Assembly: GCF_963259705.1 (NCBI RefSeq)
Contig: NC_081840.1
Location: 99,988,626-100,052,625 of the forward strand
Length of the DNA: 64,000 nucleotides
DNA from: Myotis daubentonii
Taxonomy: Eukaryota; Chordata; Mammalia; Chiroptera; Vespertilionidae
Direction: 5' to 3'
The notes under the pieces are model-generated. The model was not told the DNA's origin. It searched no databases and saw only the letters and a program-made list of their open reading frames with translations. Positions within the stretch are counted from its first letter, which is position 1, and each line of letters starts with the position of its first letter. Below, in pieces: positions 20,586 through 31,530 of the stretch. Both the position numbers and the translations under genes were made by a program.

Positions 20586-20795
20586 GCCCTAGCCAGTTTG
20601 GATCAGTGGATTGAGTGTTGACCTGTGGACTAACGGGTCCCAGGTTCAATTCTGGTCAAGGGCACATGCCCAGATTGCGGGCTTCATCCCCAGTGGGGAG
20701 CATGCAGGAGGCAGCTAATCAGTGATTCTTTCTCATCATGATATTTTCATCTCTCTCTCCCTCTTCCTTCCTCTCTGAAATTAAAAGATATATTT
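20586..20795 (+). mobile_element. VES SINE (tRNA-derived)
   Basis: Starts gccctagccagtttggatcag (box A region), has ggttcaattctggtcaaggg (box B region), then the 'catccccagtggggagcatgcaggaggcagc' body and a CT-rich tail. Flanked by a perfect 15-bp target duplication aaaaaatagtttgtt (20571-20585 and 20796-20810). Confidence 0.95.
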
Positions 20796-20810
20796 AAAAA
20801 ATAGTTTGTT

Positions 20811-22215
20811 TTTCTTAGTATTCTGTGAGGAAAGTTACAAGCTGGTATTTTTTGTTTGTTTTAAAAATTGAGACTTTTGGTCTCATAAAATTTGTCAATT
20901 ATAAATGTAAATTATTGTGTAAATATAATTTATGGTGTTAAAATGTTTTCAAATAGAAAAAAAAAGTTTGCTGAATAGTGATAGTTTTAAAACTTTATTA
21001 GTTTTCAAGTTTACTATTTAGAGTTCCCTGATAGATTGTTAGAGTTAGAAATAATAGTGAGTTCATTGCTTAACTGAATAAATAATTCATATGGCACAAA
21101 AGCAGCTTTTTCTTTCTCCCTTAGCTCCTTTCGTCCCCATTATATTCACTCTCTGTCTTTTAAAAGGATTCTTTCCAGCCAAATAGTAACTTTGTGTGAA
21201 TGTGCAAGGGCTTGGGCATAGTTGCAGCCTCACTGTTAACTAAACATCTGGGGTCACTTAACAAAATAAAAACTCTGCCTTCAATATGTATTCTTCAGTA
21301 GCAATTGAAAAGATAGATAGTTGTTATAAATTGTTAGGCCCTACCCTTATGGTAAAGTTGCTTTGGGGATTTCTTTAAGGAAAATACATTTTTAAAAATT
21401 ATTTTGGATCTAGTGTCTTTCATAGTGTCTCACTCAAAGCAAAACTGAGTTTTAAAATTGAGTAAATAATTGAATTTTATCTAGTTTTTCAGAAAGCTTT
21501 TTACTAGATTAAATGATATTGTTAGAGCTACTTTGGTAAAACATGAGAATATTTTTATTCTTTAAATGGTATTTTAGAATTTTCTAAGAAGTATGAAAAT
21601 TATATTAAATATGTGGAATTTCATATTTTCTACCTTTTACTATAACCCCAAAGTAGGAATTATGCCAGATTATTTTCTCTATGTTATTTAAGTCATAATA
21701 GACTAACTGTTTTACTGGATCAAAGCAATTGCCTCTAGCCCAGTAGTTTCTGACCATGATACCACTGGAAATGATGGTTATCTTTCATAAATTAGTCACA
21801 TCCTTATTTTTTGTAATAAATTAGTATCTGATATCCTTAAGAAATTACCTAAAATATTCCTTGAAATATGTATGTATTCATCACATTTCATGGTATAAAA
21901 ATGCTTCATATTTATGTAACAAATTTAAAGTAAAACGTAAGGTCTTAGACTTTTGTTAACTGGAAATATTTATGAATTGATACTTTCTGCTTCTCCATTG
22001 TACTTACACTTCACCAAGAAGTCTCTAAATAAGATAAAATGTTATGTTTAGTATAATTCAGTGTTGTATATTTTATTTTATGCTATTCTTCATATGACAA
22101 TAATCCATAATACATAGACTAATAAATTTGATCTAGATGCTCTATCTTGATAACCAAATTCTTCTGTTACCTTTAAGTGATGCCTTTTTATTTTCTTGTA
22201 AGACTTAATGGAATT
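20811..22215. other. No recognised feature (AT-rich)
   Basis: About 1.4 kb of AT-rich sequence with no long open frame and no repeat I can identify. Confidence 0.5.
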
Positions 22216-22224
22216 ATATGATCG

Positions 22225-22310
22225 TCTAACCATTAAGCTGTACACCTGAAACCAATACAAAATAATATATAAAGTAAAAGTAAATAAATGGAACTTAAAA
22301 AACAACAACT
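22225..22310 (+). repeat. L1 3'-end fragment (sense)
   Basis: 'aagctgtacacctgaaaccaatacaaaataatat' followed by an A-rich tail is a characteristic L1 3' end. Confidence 0.65.
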
Positions 22311-22572
22311 TATGATTCAGTCAGTACAACTTTATCCACATACATAGTCATTATGATTTTGTGGCACATTTTAATTTTAAGTGCTGACCCATGTTGTTGT
22401 TTTTAATCTAAACTTAAGTGTAATCCTTAGTAATTATTAAAACAGGCTTTACAGTCATTCACATTTTTATTTCAGTAGTCACAGAAACCAAATATTTTTG
22501 GTTTTTACTAACTATTTAGGTGCTGACACTGGTAGTGTTGAAATACATTTCTAAGGAGGACAGTGAGTATTT

Positions 22573-22962
22573 CACTTACCAGTTGCTGCATTACAAACCA
22601 TTTTAAGGCTTAGTGGGTTAAAACAATAATAGTTTATTCTCATCATTCTGAGGATTGACTTGATGAGTCTTCTGCATAAAGTGGTCTTCTTCAGGTGCTA
22701 GGATGTCAGGGCAGTCCAAATGGCTTCAATCATGTGACTGGCAATGAATGCAGGCTGCCAGCTGTGAGCACAGCTTTGCCTGACCCCTGGATCATTGTTT
22801 CTCCTTACCTTTGTTTCTATGTGAAGTTAATAGGGCTTTCTCACAGTATGATAGCTAGATTCCAAGAAGAAATGCAAAGCAGAAGTTGCAGCTCTTATAA
22901 GGCCCAGATTCTGGAGTTAACCAGAGACACTTCTGCCCATTTTATTGGTCAAAACAGGAAGG
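22573..22962 (+). mobile_element. MLT1-type LTR (ERVL-MaLR), solo
   Basis: The order 'gttgctgcattacaaacca', 'cttagtgggttaaaacaataat', 'tttattctcatcattctg', 'catgtgactgg', 'gctagattccaagaag', 'gcaaagcagaagttgcagctc', 'cacttctgcccattttattggtcaaa' follows the MLT1 LTR. It is a solo, diverged LTR of a very old mammalian family with no internal coding region. The 102-codon open frame at 22695-23003 is incidental. Confidence 0.8.
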
Positions 22963-23041
22963 GATGGTGGCACACAATACAATATACAGATAATGTATTA
23001 TAGAATTGTACACTTGAAACTTATATGATTTTATTAACCAA
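22963..23041 (+). repeat. L1 3'-end fragment, cut by a Helitron
   Basis: 'aatatacagataatgtattatagaattgtacacttgaaacttatatg' and 'attttattaaccaa' match an L1 3' end. The text stops where the Helitron CTAG begins at 23042. Confidence 0.7.
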
Positions 23042-23429
23042 CTAGAGGCCCGATGCACACAATTCATGCAAGGGTAGGCCTTCCTTCCCCCAGCTGCTGG
23101 CTTCCCAGCCCTAGCTGCCAGCTTCATGGCCCCAGCTTCCCAGCCCTGCCCTTGCCCCACCCACACCCGCCTTGGCCTGGCACTGCCCGTATCTGCCACC
23201 ACATGCCTCTGGTTCCCCAGTTCCACAGAGCCCCTTGATCGATCACCCCACGGAAAGTGGCCTGGGCCTCCCTCCTTGGGGCGATCATAGGGCGATGGCA
23301 GGGCCCCCCGACCAATCGCATCGCACCTGCCTTGGCTGGGACCAGTGCGTGTCATAGCATGGTTGTCCCAACGGTTCATTCTGTTTGGCCATTCAGTCGA
23401 TTTGCATATTATGCTTTTATTATTATAGA
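23042..23429 (-). mobile_element. HeliBatN Helitron in tandem with the next
   Basis: On the minus strand the 5' end reads TCTATAATAATAAAAGCAT (23429 leftward) with an octamer at 23407-23400. The 3' end has tgcatgaattgtgtgca, GGGCCTCTAG and CTAG at 23045-23042. Its 5' end abuts, with no spacer, the CTAG of the composite element at 23430, making a head-to-tail tandem. Confidence 0.88.
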
Positions 23430-24490
23430 CTAGAGGCCCGGTGCACAAAAATTTGTGCACTCGGGGGTGGGGGGGTCCCTCAGCCCGGCCTGTGCCCTCT
23501 CGCAGTCTGGGACCCCTCGGGAGATAACGACCTGCTGGCTTAGGCCTGCTCCCAGGTGGCAGAGGGCAGGCCCAATCCCTAGGTGCAGACCCTGGTCGGG
23601 CTCAGAGCAGGACCGATTGGGGAGTTGGGGTGCCGCCCCGTCATGCACAGAGCAGGGCAGATCGGGAGGTTGTGATGCCACCCTCAGTCACGCTCAGGGT
23701 AGGGCCAATTGGGGGGTTGGGGCACCATCCCTGTCACGCTCAAGGCAGGGTCGATGGGGAGGTTGCGGCGCCACCCCCTCTCACGCACAGAACAGGGCCA
23801 ATCAGGGGGCTGGGGCACTGCCCCCTGTCACTCACAGAGCAGGGCCCATCAGGGGGTTGGGGCACCGCCCTCTATCACCCACAGAGCAGGGCCGATCAGG
23901 GGGTTGGGGCGCTGCCACTCTCACACTCAGGGCAGGGCCGATGGGGAGGTTATGGCTCTACCCCATCACACACAAAGCAGGGCCCGTGGGGGGGGGGGTT
24001 GGGGAGCTCCCCCCTATCAGGCACAGAGCAGGGCTGCTCAGGGGGTTGGGGCCCCGCCCCCTGTCACACACAGAGCCGCAGGGCGATCAGGGGGTTTGGG
24101 CGCTGCCCCCTGTCATGCTGATCCCAGTGCCGGGAGGTATATTACCCTTTTACTATATAGGGTAGAGGCCTGGTGCATGGGTGGGGGCTGGCTGGTTTGC
24201 CCTGAAGGGTGTCCTGGATCAGGGTGGGGGTCCCCACTGGGGTGCCTGACCAGTCTGGGTGAGGGGCTGAGAGCTGTTTTCAGGCTGGGAGTGACTGAAG
24301 TAACCAACCACTCCTTTTTTTCTTTCTTTTTTTTTTTTTTATTATTCTGGGCCAGCTTTACCTTGAGGCTTGGCTCCAGCTCTTAGGCCTCCGCGGCTGA
24401 AAGTAGGTTTGTGGCCTTTGCTTACAATGTTGCGAATCTGCTGGCTGAAGTCCGGTGGTATTTGTTACAATGTTTCTTAAACTGCCCGTT
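23430..24490 (-). mobile_element. Composite Helitron, copy C (5' end truncated)
   Basis: Read on the minus strand, module 1 (about 24490-24163) ends with GTGCACC-like tgcaccaggcctcta and only one palindrome arm. It is fused at 24163/24162 to module 2 (24162-23430), which starts CCCTATATAGTAAAAGGG and ends with the full palindrome gtgcacaaatttttgtgcac plus CTAG (23433-23430). Module 2 holds a 47-bp minisatellite. The 5' end of module 1 is missing where single-copy sequence resumes near 24490. The same junction occurs at 36828/36829, 49942/49943 and 52025/52026. Confidence 0.85.
23640..24110. repeat. 47-bp minisatellite in Helitron module 2
   Basis: The unit (cagggccgatcagggggttggggc...ccccctgtcacac) repeats with measured steps of 46-47 bp (markers at 23661, 23708, 23754, 23801, 23848, 23895, 23941). 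Since 47 is not a multiple of three and the unit lacks + strand stops in all frames, three overlapping open frames of 163-236 codons result. They are not genes. Confidence 0.9.
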
Positions 24491-24505
24491 CAGAAGTTAA
24501 CTACT

Positions 24506-24720
24506 CTTTTTAAAAAATAAGTTTTCATTGATTTCAGAGAGGAAGTGAGAGGGAGAGAGAGATAGAAACATAAATGATGAGAATCATTGTTCGGCTGCCT
24601 TCTGCACACCTCCTACTGGGGACTGAGCCCGAAACCTGGGCATGTGCCCTGACTAAGAATGGAAGTGTGACCTTGTGGTTCATAGGTTGATGCTCAACCA
24701 CTCAGCAACACTGGCTGGGG
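24506..24720 (-). mobile_element. VES SINE (antisense)
   Basis: The body reads in reverse: an A/T-rich end, GA-rich tract, 'cctactggggactgagcccgaaacctgggcatgtgccc', and 'ggttgatgctcaaccactcagcaacactggctgggg'. It is flanked by a perfect 12-bp target duplication aagttaactact (24494-24505 and 24721-24732). Confidence 0.95.
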
Positions 24721-24989
24721 AAGTTAACTACTGTTGAAAGTTAAAACAGAAGAATTTAACAGACAGGTATTTGGTAACTGCTCAGAGTTATCACTTGGTA
24801 AACCTTTTAAACATAAATGAATCAGGTGTCACAGGCAATTCTGTATACATAACTTTTTATTTCAGTGCTGCATTATAATCTTTATAAAGGCATTTCAAGA
24901 AATAATTAGGAATTTAACGTTAAATTCAAACTGAATTGCATATGGTTCCAGCAGTATGGATAACTGAGGTGACAGATGAAAGACATATT

Positions 24990-25197
24990 CTTTTTTTATA
25001 TTTTAAATTGATTTTTAGAAAGAGAAGAGAGAAAAAAACATCTCTGTGAGAGTGGAACATTGTTCAGCCGCTTCCTGCTTGACCCCTACCAGGGACCGAG
25101 CCTGAAACCCGGGCATGTGCCTTTATTGGGATTCAAACCAGCAACCTTTCAGTGCATGGAACGATGCCCAGCCAACTGAGTCACACTGGTCAAGGCA
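24990..25197 (-). mobile_element. VES SINE (antisense)
   Basis: GA-rich tract, 'cagccgcttcctgcttgacccctaccagggaccgagcctgaaacccgggcatgtgc', and 'gcccagccaactgagtcacactggtcaaggc'. Imperfect target duplication (agacatattctt / aatacattctt). Confidence 0.9.
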
Positions 25198-25379
25198 AAA
25201 AATACATTCTTAGTTATGTCTAAGTTTATACATGGATAGGCAGTGATAAGGTATAACCTATGTAAATGACTGGCAGAGTTCTTTTGATATCTACAATAAG
25301 ATTCCTCTTGATTTAAAAAAAATGTTAAAGTGAAAAAATATGCATTTTAAAATTGAGAAAATGAATTATTTTTTTATTC

Positions 25380-25550
25380 CCCTCTTAACAACTGTGTAAA
25401 CGAGACAGAGTAGGCATTGTATAGTGTTTCAATTAAGGTAAAGAATCTGAGTGTCTGATACATAGGGTCACACAGTAAGTGGTAGGTCTAGAATTATAAA
25501 CCAGGTCTTCTAAACTTCCAGATATATGACTGTACTATGCTACTCTTTCA
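25380..25550 (-). repeat. MIR SINE (antisense)
   Basis: 'ggtcacacagtaagtggtaggtctagaattataaaccaggtcttc' matches the antisense MIR 5' half; the earlier part is diverged. Confidence 0.6.
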
Positions 25551-25584
25551 ACAATAAGTTAGTAATGGATTGATTTCAATTTAA

Positions 25585-25700
25585 TGAGATTTATTTATTC
25601 AACATATGCTTATAAGTGCTATTTATGTCAGGTATTATGTTAATTGGTATATAAGACAGTAAGCAAGATAGGTAAAGTCTGTGTCCTCATGTAACCAACA
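25585..25700 (-). repeat. L2-like fragment (antisense)
   Basis: 'atttattcaacatatgcttataagtgctatttatgtcaggtattatgtt' follows the antisense L2 3' end. Confidence 0.55.
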
Positions 25701-25739
25701 ATTTTTGCAAAAGACTGAAACTGAATGAATAATTAAACT

Positions 25740-26280
25740 AAGATGAATGTTAAGGTAGAAATTATAAGGCAATATGCGAGTATATAAGAAGCAAGCCTAA
25801 CCTAACTTGGCCTGGAATGATAGTCAGTTTTGATGGTGAAATCAGGGAAGGATAAGAGAAATAACTTTTAGGCTGAGATAGAAAGAATCAGCATGAGTCA
25901 GAGCATTGCAGGTAGCAGAAATAGCATCTGCAAAAGCAAAAGGAAGAACTGAAAGGACTCCAGTGTGGCTGAGCCATGAAAAGAAGAAATAAAGGTGGAG
26001 AGGAATTAAGGAACTGATTGTGATCTTACTCAGGATTTTAGACTTTATCCTAAAGGATATTGGGAAGCTGTGGAAAAGTTGTAAGCAAAAGTGTAACATA
26101 GTTAAATTTTCATTTGAAAAACATGTATCTTACTGCACTGAATGTAGAAGCCTGTAGTTAGAAGCTGTTTCTGTAGAAAAGGTTGATGATTATGGATACA
26201 GTGGTGGAGTTGGAGGAAGGGTCTAGATTTGAAATTTTAGAAGTAGACAAAAACCTAAGGATTTGACAGAAATGTATAAG
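25740..26280 (+). repeat. Ancient interspersed repeat, family not named
   Basis: The order 'aggattttagactttatcctaaaggatattgggaagctgtgg', 'gaagctgtttctgtagaaaagg', 'cagtggtggagttggaggaagg' parallels the block at 8100-8900 and an old mammalian repeat that I cannot name. Diverged. Confidence 0.35.
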
Positions 26281-26589
26281 TAATATTGTTACTGTTCCTT
26301 CTGTAAAATTTGATTGCACTTTCATCTCAATTCTTTCAGTAACTTTTGCTTAATGTTAGGAAATAACTATATTATAGAATATAATTTAGAAAGTATTATT
26401 CCTTAAAATATAATTTGTGAATTGAGCAAATTTCTTTTATGTGATAGATTCCATTAAATGGTATAGGGAGAACTTAATTTCAAAAGAGAATGTGGCATCT
26501 TTATTTACACGGTAAAGCTTTTAAGTAAATTTGTACATACATGATTTGTACAGATATAGTGCATTTTGTTTGTATCACTATTTTTTTTA

Positions 26590-26830
26590 ATCCTCACCTG
26601 CGGTTTATATTTTCTACTGATTTTTTTTTTTGAGAGAGAGAGTGGAAGGGAGGGGGAGAGACAGAAATAGAAACATTGATGTGAGAGAGACATCGACCAG
26701 TTACTTCCCACATGGTCCCCAGCCAGGCCTGGGATGGAACCTGCAACCCAGGTATTTGCTCTTGACTGGGAATCTAACCCGAGACCCTTCAGTCAAGCAG
26801 GCTTATGCTCTAACTACTGAGCCAAATCAT
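26590..26830 (-). mobile_element. VES SINE (antisense)
   Basis: 'aatcctcacctgcgg' end, GA tract, 'acattgatgtgagagagacatcgaccag', 'aacctgcaacccaggtatttgctcttgactgggaatc' and 'gctctaactactgagccaaatca'. Confidence 0.92.
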
Positions 26831-26959
26831 TTATTAGTACAGATTTGAAAGCTGACTGAATATTTAGGACTTTCCTGTTCTTAGTTGATTGGTAAAAACT
26901 TAGATGAGTAGTGTAACCCATTTTGTTTCAAATAGCATTCTATTAAGAAACTTTTTCCC

Positions 26960-27425
26960 CCATAAAAAAAGAAGGAAATCTTATCTTTTGTAACAGCATG
27001 GATGGATCTGGATAATATTATGCTAAGTGAAATAAGCCAGTGAGAGAAAGACAGATACCATATGATTTCACTTTCATGTGTAATCTAATGAACAAAATAA
27101 CTTAACAAATAAAATAGAAACAAAAGCATAGATACATAGAACACTGTCAGCTGTCAGAGGGGAGGGGGGTTGGGGAGCTGTGTGAAAAACAGGTGAAGGG
27201 ATTAAACAAACAAACAACACACACTCACTTGAGTATGGTGATAGGCAGAGGGAAAGGGGGGGTAAAAGAGGGCAAAGGGGGGATAAATGGGGACTGAAAG
27301 AGACTTGGCTTTGGATGATCGCTGCACGATGCAGTATGCAGATGTTTTGTTAAGTTGTACACTTGAAACCTGTATGGTTTTGTTAACCACTGTTGCCCCA
27401 ATAACGTTAATTTTAAAACATAAAC
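26960..27425 (+). repeat. L1 3' fragment (sense)
   Basis: 'cttttgtaacagcatggatggatctgg', 'atattatgctaagtgaaataagccag' and 'gttttgttaaccactgttgccccaataa' are L1 ORF2 C-terminal and 3'-UTR sequence. The G-rich block 'gggaaaggggggg' is typical of the 3' UTR. 5' truncated. Confidence 0.8.
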
Positions 27426-27734
27426 ATTTTTCTTTATTGTGATAAGAATCTATTGCTGGATCTTTGGTTTTAGAAATAGATTTCTTGTTAAATTAGAAGA
27501 TTCAGGAGGAAAGAGTTTTAGAAGCATACTTTCTTAAATGCCTTATGAACTACTTTATTGACTTAAGCAACAGACAGCATTATTAGTCTTTTTTATAAGG
27601 GGTAGCATAGTCAAATACCTCTAAGGGCTTGACTGTGAAGATTTAGACCATTTAGGGAAGTAATATGAAGACTGGGATTCTAAAGAGTTTATGCATGTCT
27701 TCTGAGGAGGGAGACTGCTAACATTCTGTTTACC

Positions 27735-27914
27735 ATCAGCGTGTGGGAGTGGTGGGGGTGGGAGCAGGGCTGCCTGTAGACAGGGGACTGAGGTGTGATG
27801 GGAGGGGCCGGGCGGGGGCATGGAGGATGGGCCAAGACCCACTCCTGTGCCCACTGCAGCCTTGCAGCCCACAGTTCCTTTCAAGGTGCACGAATTTGTG
27901 CACTGGGCCCCTAG
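27735..27914 (+). mobile_element. HeliBatN Helitron, 5' truncated
   Basis: GC-rich sequence ends with the palindrome gtgcacgaatttgtgcac, GGGCCC and CTAG at 27911-27914, followed by T. The 5' TC end is missing; homology fades near 27735. Confidence 0.75.
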
Positions 27915-28663
27915 TTACTTTATAAAGGTAAAAGGTCAAAATTATTTCTAAGCAAGATAAAATGTCAAAAGAAGGAAGGAAAGGAGGAAAGAAAAGAGAA
28001 AACAAGATTTTTTAAATAAGAACTACAAAACATTCCAGGTTGTATTTTTAGTTTAAACTGAATTCAAAGAGAAATTCATTGTTTCTAGAATAATTTTTAT
28101 ATGCTTCACAGTATCTTTCTAGAACCTTCAACTATTTGAATGTTCATAATTGGGAACTTAGAGTGGGATGGGAGTATGTAGAATTAGAAAGTAAATGTAA
28201 ATTAACTATATAGATGAGAGTTTAGTGGTCTCTCTTTAACAGGAATAAAGTATAGCGGAAATAAGAGGTAGTTGATATCACAGAGAAATCAGACTGTAAG
28301 AACATAGCAATCTGAATATATTATGGACCCATGAAAGCCTTACTGTTTTAAAAGCATAATTTAACTCATATAAATGATTGAGATCACATTGGTGTACTCT
28401 GATATTTTAAACACTCCCATCCCCAATAATACATATAATACACAATCATGATAGGCAATTAAGAAAATACAAAAAAGTAATATAGCACTTTTTTTTTAAA
28501 AGCCAAGAATAGATAAAATCAAGTTTATAATTTTCTAAAGGTATATAAATAGAGCTTGGGACTTATTAATTTCCTAATAACAAATTAGTTTTCAAATTAG
28601 TCTAATTTAAATGTTAAAAGTATTATTTGGCTCATATAAGAAAGTACCAGAAAGTTAGTTGAG
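27915..28663. other. No recognised feature (AT-rich)
   Basis: About 0.75 kb of AT-rich, apparently single-copy sequence. Confidence 0.5.
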
Positions 28664-29101
28664 CACGTCCTGGTTGTCCCTAACTGCCCTCCGCTGCCAG
28701 CCTGATTTCCCCTAACTGCCCCCCTTCCAGCCTGGTTGCCCCTATCTGCCCCCCCCTGCCAGCCTGGTTGCCCCTAACTGCCCCCCCTCCCAGCCTGGTC
28801 ACCCCATCTGCCTGCCCTGCCAGCCTGGTTGACCCTAACTGCCCCCCCCCCCCGCTGGCCTGGTCACCCCACACAGCCTGCTGTTCATTCGTCTGGTCAT
28901 CCCTCACTGCCCCTCCCCCCCCCGACCCCCCTACCCCCCTCACTCCCCCCCCCCCCCGCTGGCCTGGTGGTTGCCCCATGCAGCCTACTGTTCAGTCGTT
29001 TGGCTGTCCCTCACTACCCGCCTGCCAGCCTGGTCACCCCATGCAGTTCAGTTGTCCATCTGGTTGTTTCGGTCGTGACGGCCCCTGGCTTTTTATATAG
29101 C
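28664..29101 (-). mobile_element. Helitron with 32-bp minisatellite, 3' truncated
   Basis: On the minus strand it begins near 29101 (CTATATAAAAAGCCAGGGGCC) and consists mostly of a repeat of about 32 bp (ctgcc...cagcctggttgcccctaa on +), the same unit in reverse as in the Helitron at 50886-51607. No palindrome or CTAG is seen at the 28664 side. Confidence 0.7.
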
Positions 29102-29869
29102 TTTATTTTAGGATAGCTTTATTTTTTTCCCTTAAGCAGTTCCCTTTCACCCCACCCCTAGTTTGCTTCTTAGTGGCTTAAATTTGCCTAATTCTAAAAT
29201 TCCTAAACTAATCATTGGCAAGGATGAATGGGTTTATCATAATAGATTAGAGTAATTGTGGTCTACCTTTGTACCTCGGGGTCAGTCAGCTTCCCCTAAG
29301 GCACATTGAATTTTGGGAGAGATTTGGATGGAAATCAAATCATGGATAATTATCAAAGAGGAAGCTTTGGGTAGGCACTCAACATTGTACATTGCAGATG
29401 CATGAAGAGTACATATTACCTGACATTTTTACTTGAACGAAACGCCACTTTCATTTCTCAATCCCAGAAAGTATAAAGTGAGTCCTTGCTGAACCTACTC
29501 TTGGTTTCCTGTGTTTTAGCACACTCATTAGCAAAACTTTTATAGCTTCTGAACTGAAGATTTTTTTGTCCAAAAATTCTCTTGTCACTTAGTAGGCACC
29601 TATCTGTAGAATAAACTATGTGGGCCATAAATAGGATAGAGTTTGTTTAGGAAAATGCAGTTCCTTAAATAAGCCTTACTTAAAAATAATATATATTCTT
29701 TTCCTCCTCTCCAAAGAATTTGTGTATCCTAATCTCTATAGTAGTGTCATCCTTAATATCTGGTTATAAAGATTAAGTACAATTTATGGGGTTATTTACA
29801 AAGCAAAAATAAATACTTATTTTTAAAGTTTAAAAAATCTTTGTATAGAAAATGCTAATTACATATTGA
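29102..29869. other. No recognised feature
   Basis: About 0.77 kb of apparently single-copy sequence with no supported feature. Confidence 0.5.
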
Positions 29870-30289
29870 CTAGAGGCCTGGTGCACAAATTCATGCACCA
29901 GTGGGGTCCCTAGGCCTGGCCTGCGGGATCTGGCCGAAACTGGCTCTCTGACATCCCCCAAAGGGCCCCAGATTGTGAGAGTGTGCAGGCCAGGCTGAGG
30001 GACCCCACCAGTGTAGGATCGGGCCGGGGAGGGACACAGGAGGTTAGCCAGCAGGGGAGGGACTGCAGGAGAGCTTCAGGGCATGTCTGGCCCATCTCGC
30101 TCAGTCCTGATCGGCTGGATCCCAGCAGCAAGCTAACCTACCAGTCAGAGTGTCTGCCCCTGGTAGACTGTGAACGTCATAGCGAGTGGTTGAACAGCCT
30201 TAGTATTCATTAGCATATTACGCTTTGATTGGTTGAACGGACAACCGAAGGACCAGACATGTAGCATATTAGACTTTTATTATATAGGA
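29870..30289 (-). mobile_element. HeliBatN Helitron (420 bp)
   Basis: On the minus strand the 5' end reads TCCTATATAATAAAAGTCTA (30289 leftward). The 3' end has the palindrome tgcatgaatttgtgca and CTAG at 29873-29870; T follows at 30290. The interior is related to the truncated copy at 16601-17070. It lies beside an antisense L1. Confidence 0.92.
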
Positions 30290-30290
30290 T

Positions 30291-31530
30291 TATTGAATTT
30301 TTTGGAGTGCAAGTGTACAACTAAATAAAATATCTGCACACTGCATCCTGTGCCCATTGCCCCAAGCAGTCTCTTTTGTCCTCATTTCCCCTCTTTGCCC
30401 ATCTCAACATACCTCTTCACCCCCTTTTTCCTCTGGCTGTTACCACAGTAATATCAGTGTCTATGTGTTGATTGTTTTTGCTTAATCCCTTCACCTTCTT
30501 TTATCCAGCCCCCCAACCTACTTTCCCTCTGACAGCTGTCAGTCTGTTCCATGTATCCATGCTTCTGTTTCTATTTTGTTCATTGGATTCCACATAATAA
30601 GTGAGATGATACGGAATTTGTCTTTCTCTGACTGGCTTATTTCACTTAGCATAATAATCTCCAGGTCTATCCATGCTGTCCCCAAAGGTAAGATTTCTTT
30701 TTTTTTTTTTTAACAGCAGAGTAGTATTCCATTGTGTAAATGTACCATAGCTTTTAAAAAAATGTTTTTTACTTTTTATTTTTATTTTATTTCAGAGAGG
30801 AAGGGAGAGAGATAAATAGAAACATCAATTAGCTGTCTCTTCCTGCATACCCCTACTGGGAAGCCCCCAACCTTCGCATGTGCCCTGACCTGTAATTGAG
30901 CTGGTGACCTCTTGGTTCATGGGTTGATGCTCAACCACTGAACAACACTGGCCAAGGCAGCCACAGCATTTTTTATCCACTCATCTAGTGATGGACATTT
31001 GGGCTGTTTTCAGATCTTGGCTATTGTAAATAACGCTGTAATGAACATAGGAATGCATATATTCTTTCAAATTAGTGTTTCAGGATTCTTAGGATATATT
31101 TCCAGGAGTGTGATTGCTGGGTCAAAAGGCATTTTTATTTTTAATTTTTTGAGGTAACTCCATACTGTTTTTTATAGTGGCTGCCCCAGTCTGCATTCCC
31201 ACTAACAGTGCACAAGGTCTCCCTTTTCTCCACATCCGGGCTAGCACTTACTGTTTTTTGATTTATTGATCATAGCCATTCTGGTAGGTGTGAGGTGATC
31301 TCATTGGGGTTTTAACTTGCATCTCCTTGATGATTAGTGATGTTGAGAATTTTTCATGTCTATTGGCCATCTGTAAACATCTCCTCTTTGGAGAAGTGTC
31401 TATTCAGGTCCTTCGCCCATTGTTTAGTTGGATTGTTTCTCTTCCTGATGTTGAATTGTGTAAGTTCTTTATATATTTTGGCACTTAATTCCTTATTGGA
31501 TGTATCATTGGCAAATATAATCTCCTTAAT
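30291..31530 (-). mobile_element. Antisense L1 3' region split by a VES SINE
   Basis: Antisense L1 3' UTR and ORF2 C-terminus ('gactggcttatttcacttagcataataatctccag', 'gtagtattccattgtgtaaatg', 'gatggacatttgggctgttttc', 'tctattcaggtccttcgcccattg'). The L1 text is interrupted at about 30750-30958 by a VES SINE and then resumes. No intact frame. Confidence 0.88.
30750..30958 (-). mobile_element. VES SINE (antisense) nested in L1
   Basis: GA-rich tract, 'cccctactgggaagcccccaaccttcgcatgtgccctgacc', 'ggttgatgctcaaccactgaacaacactggccaaggc'. Flanks ccatagctttt and ccacagcattttt are diverged copies of one L1 site. Confidence 0.9.

Noticed and set aside
20586..20795. tRNA gene candidates from box A/B-like sequence
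   Set aside because: The tRNA-like part belongs to VES SINEs, shown by the body, CT-rich tail and target duplications; no functional cloverleaf is preserved.
22573..22962. Possible full endogenous retrovirus
   Set aside because: Only a diverged solo LTR of MaLR type is present; there is no internal coding region.
22695..23003. 102-codon open frame
   Set aside because: It lies across an MLT1 LTR and an L1 tail; no protein-like features.
23455..24386. Long overlapping open frames (163-236 codons) as possible genes
   Set aside because: They arise from a GC-rich 47-bp minisatellite inside a Helitron, overlap in all three frames and look like no known protein.
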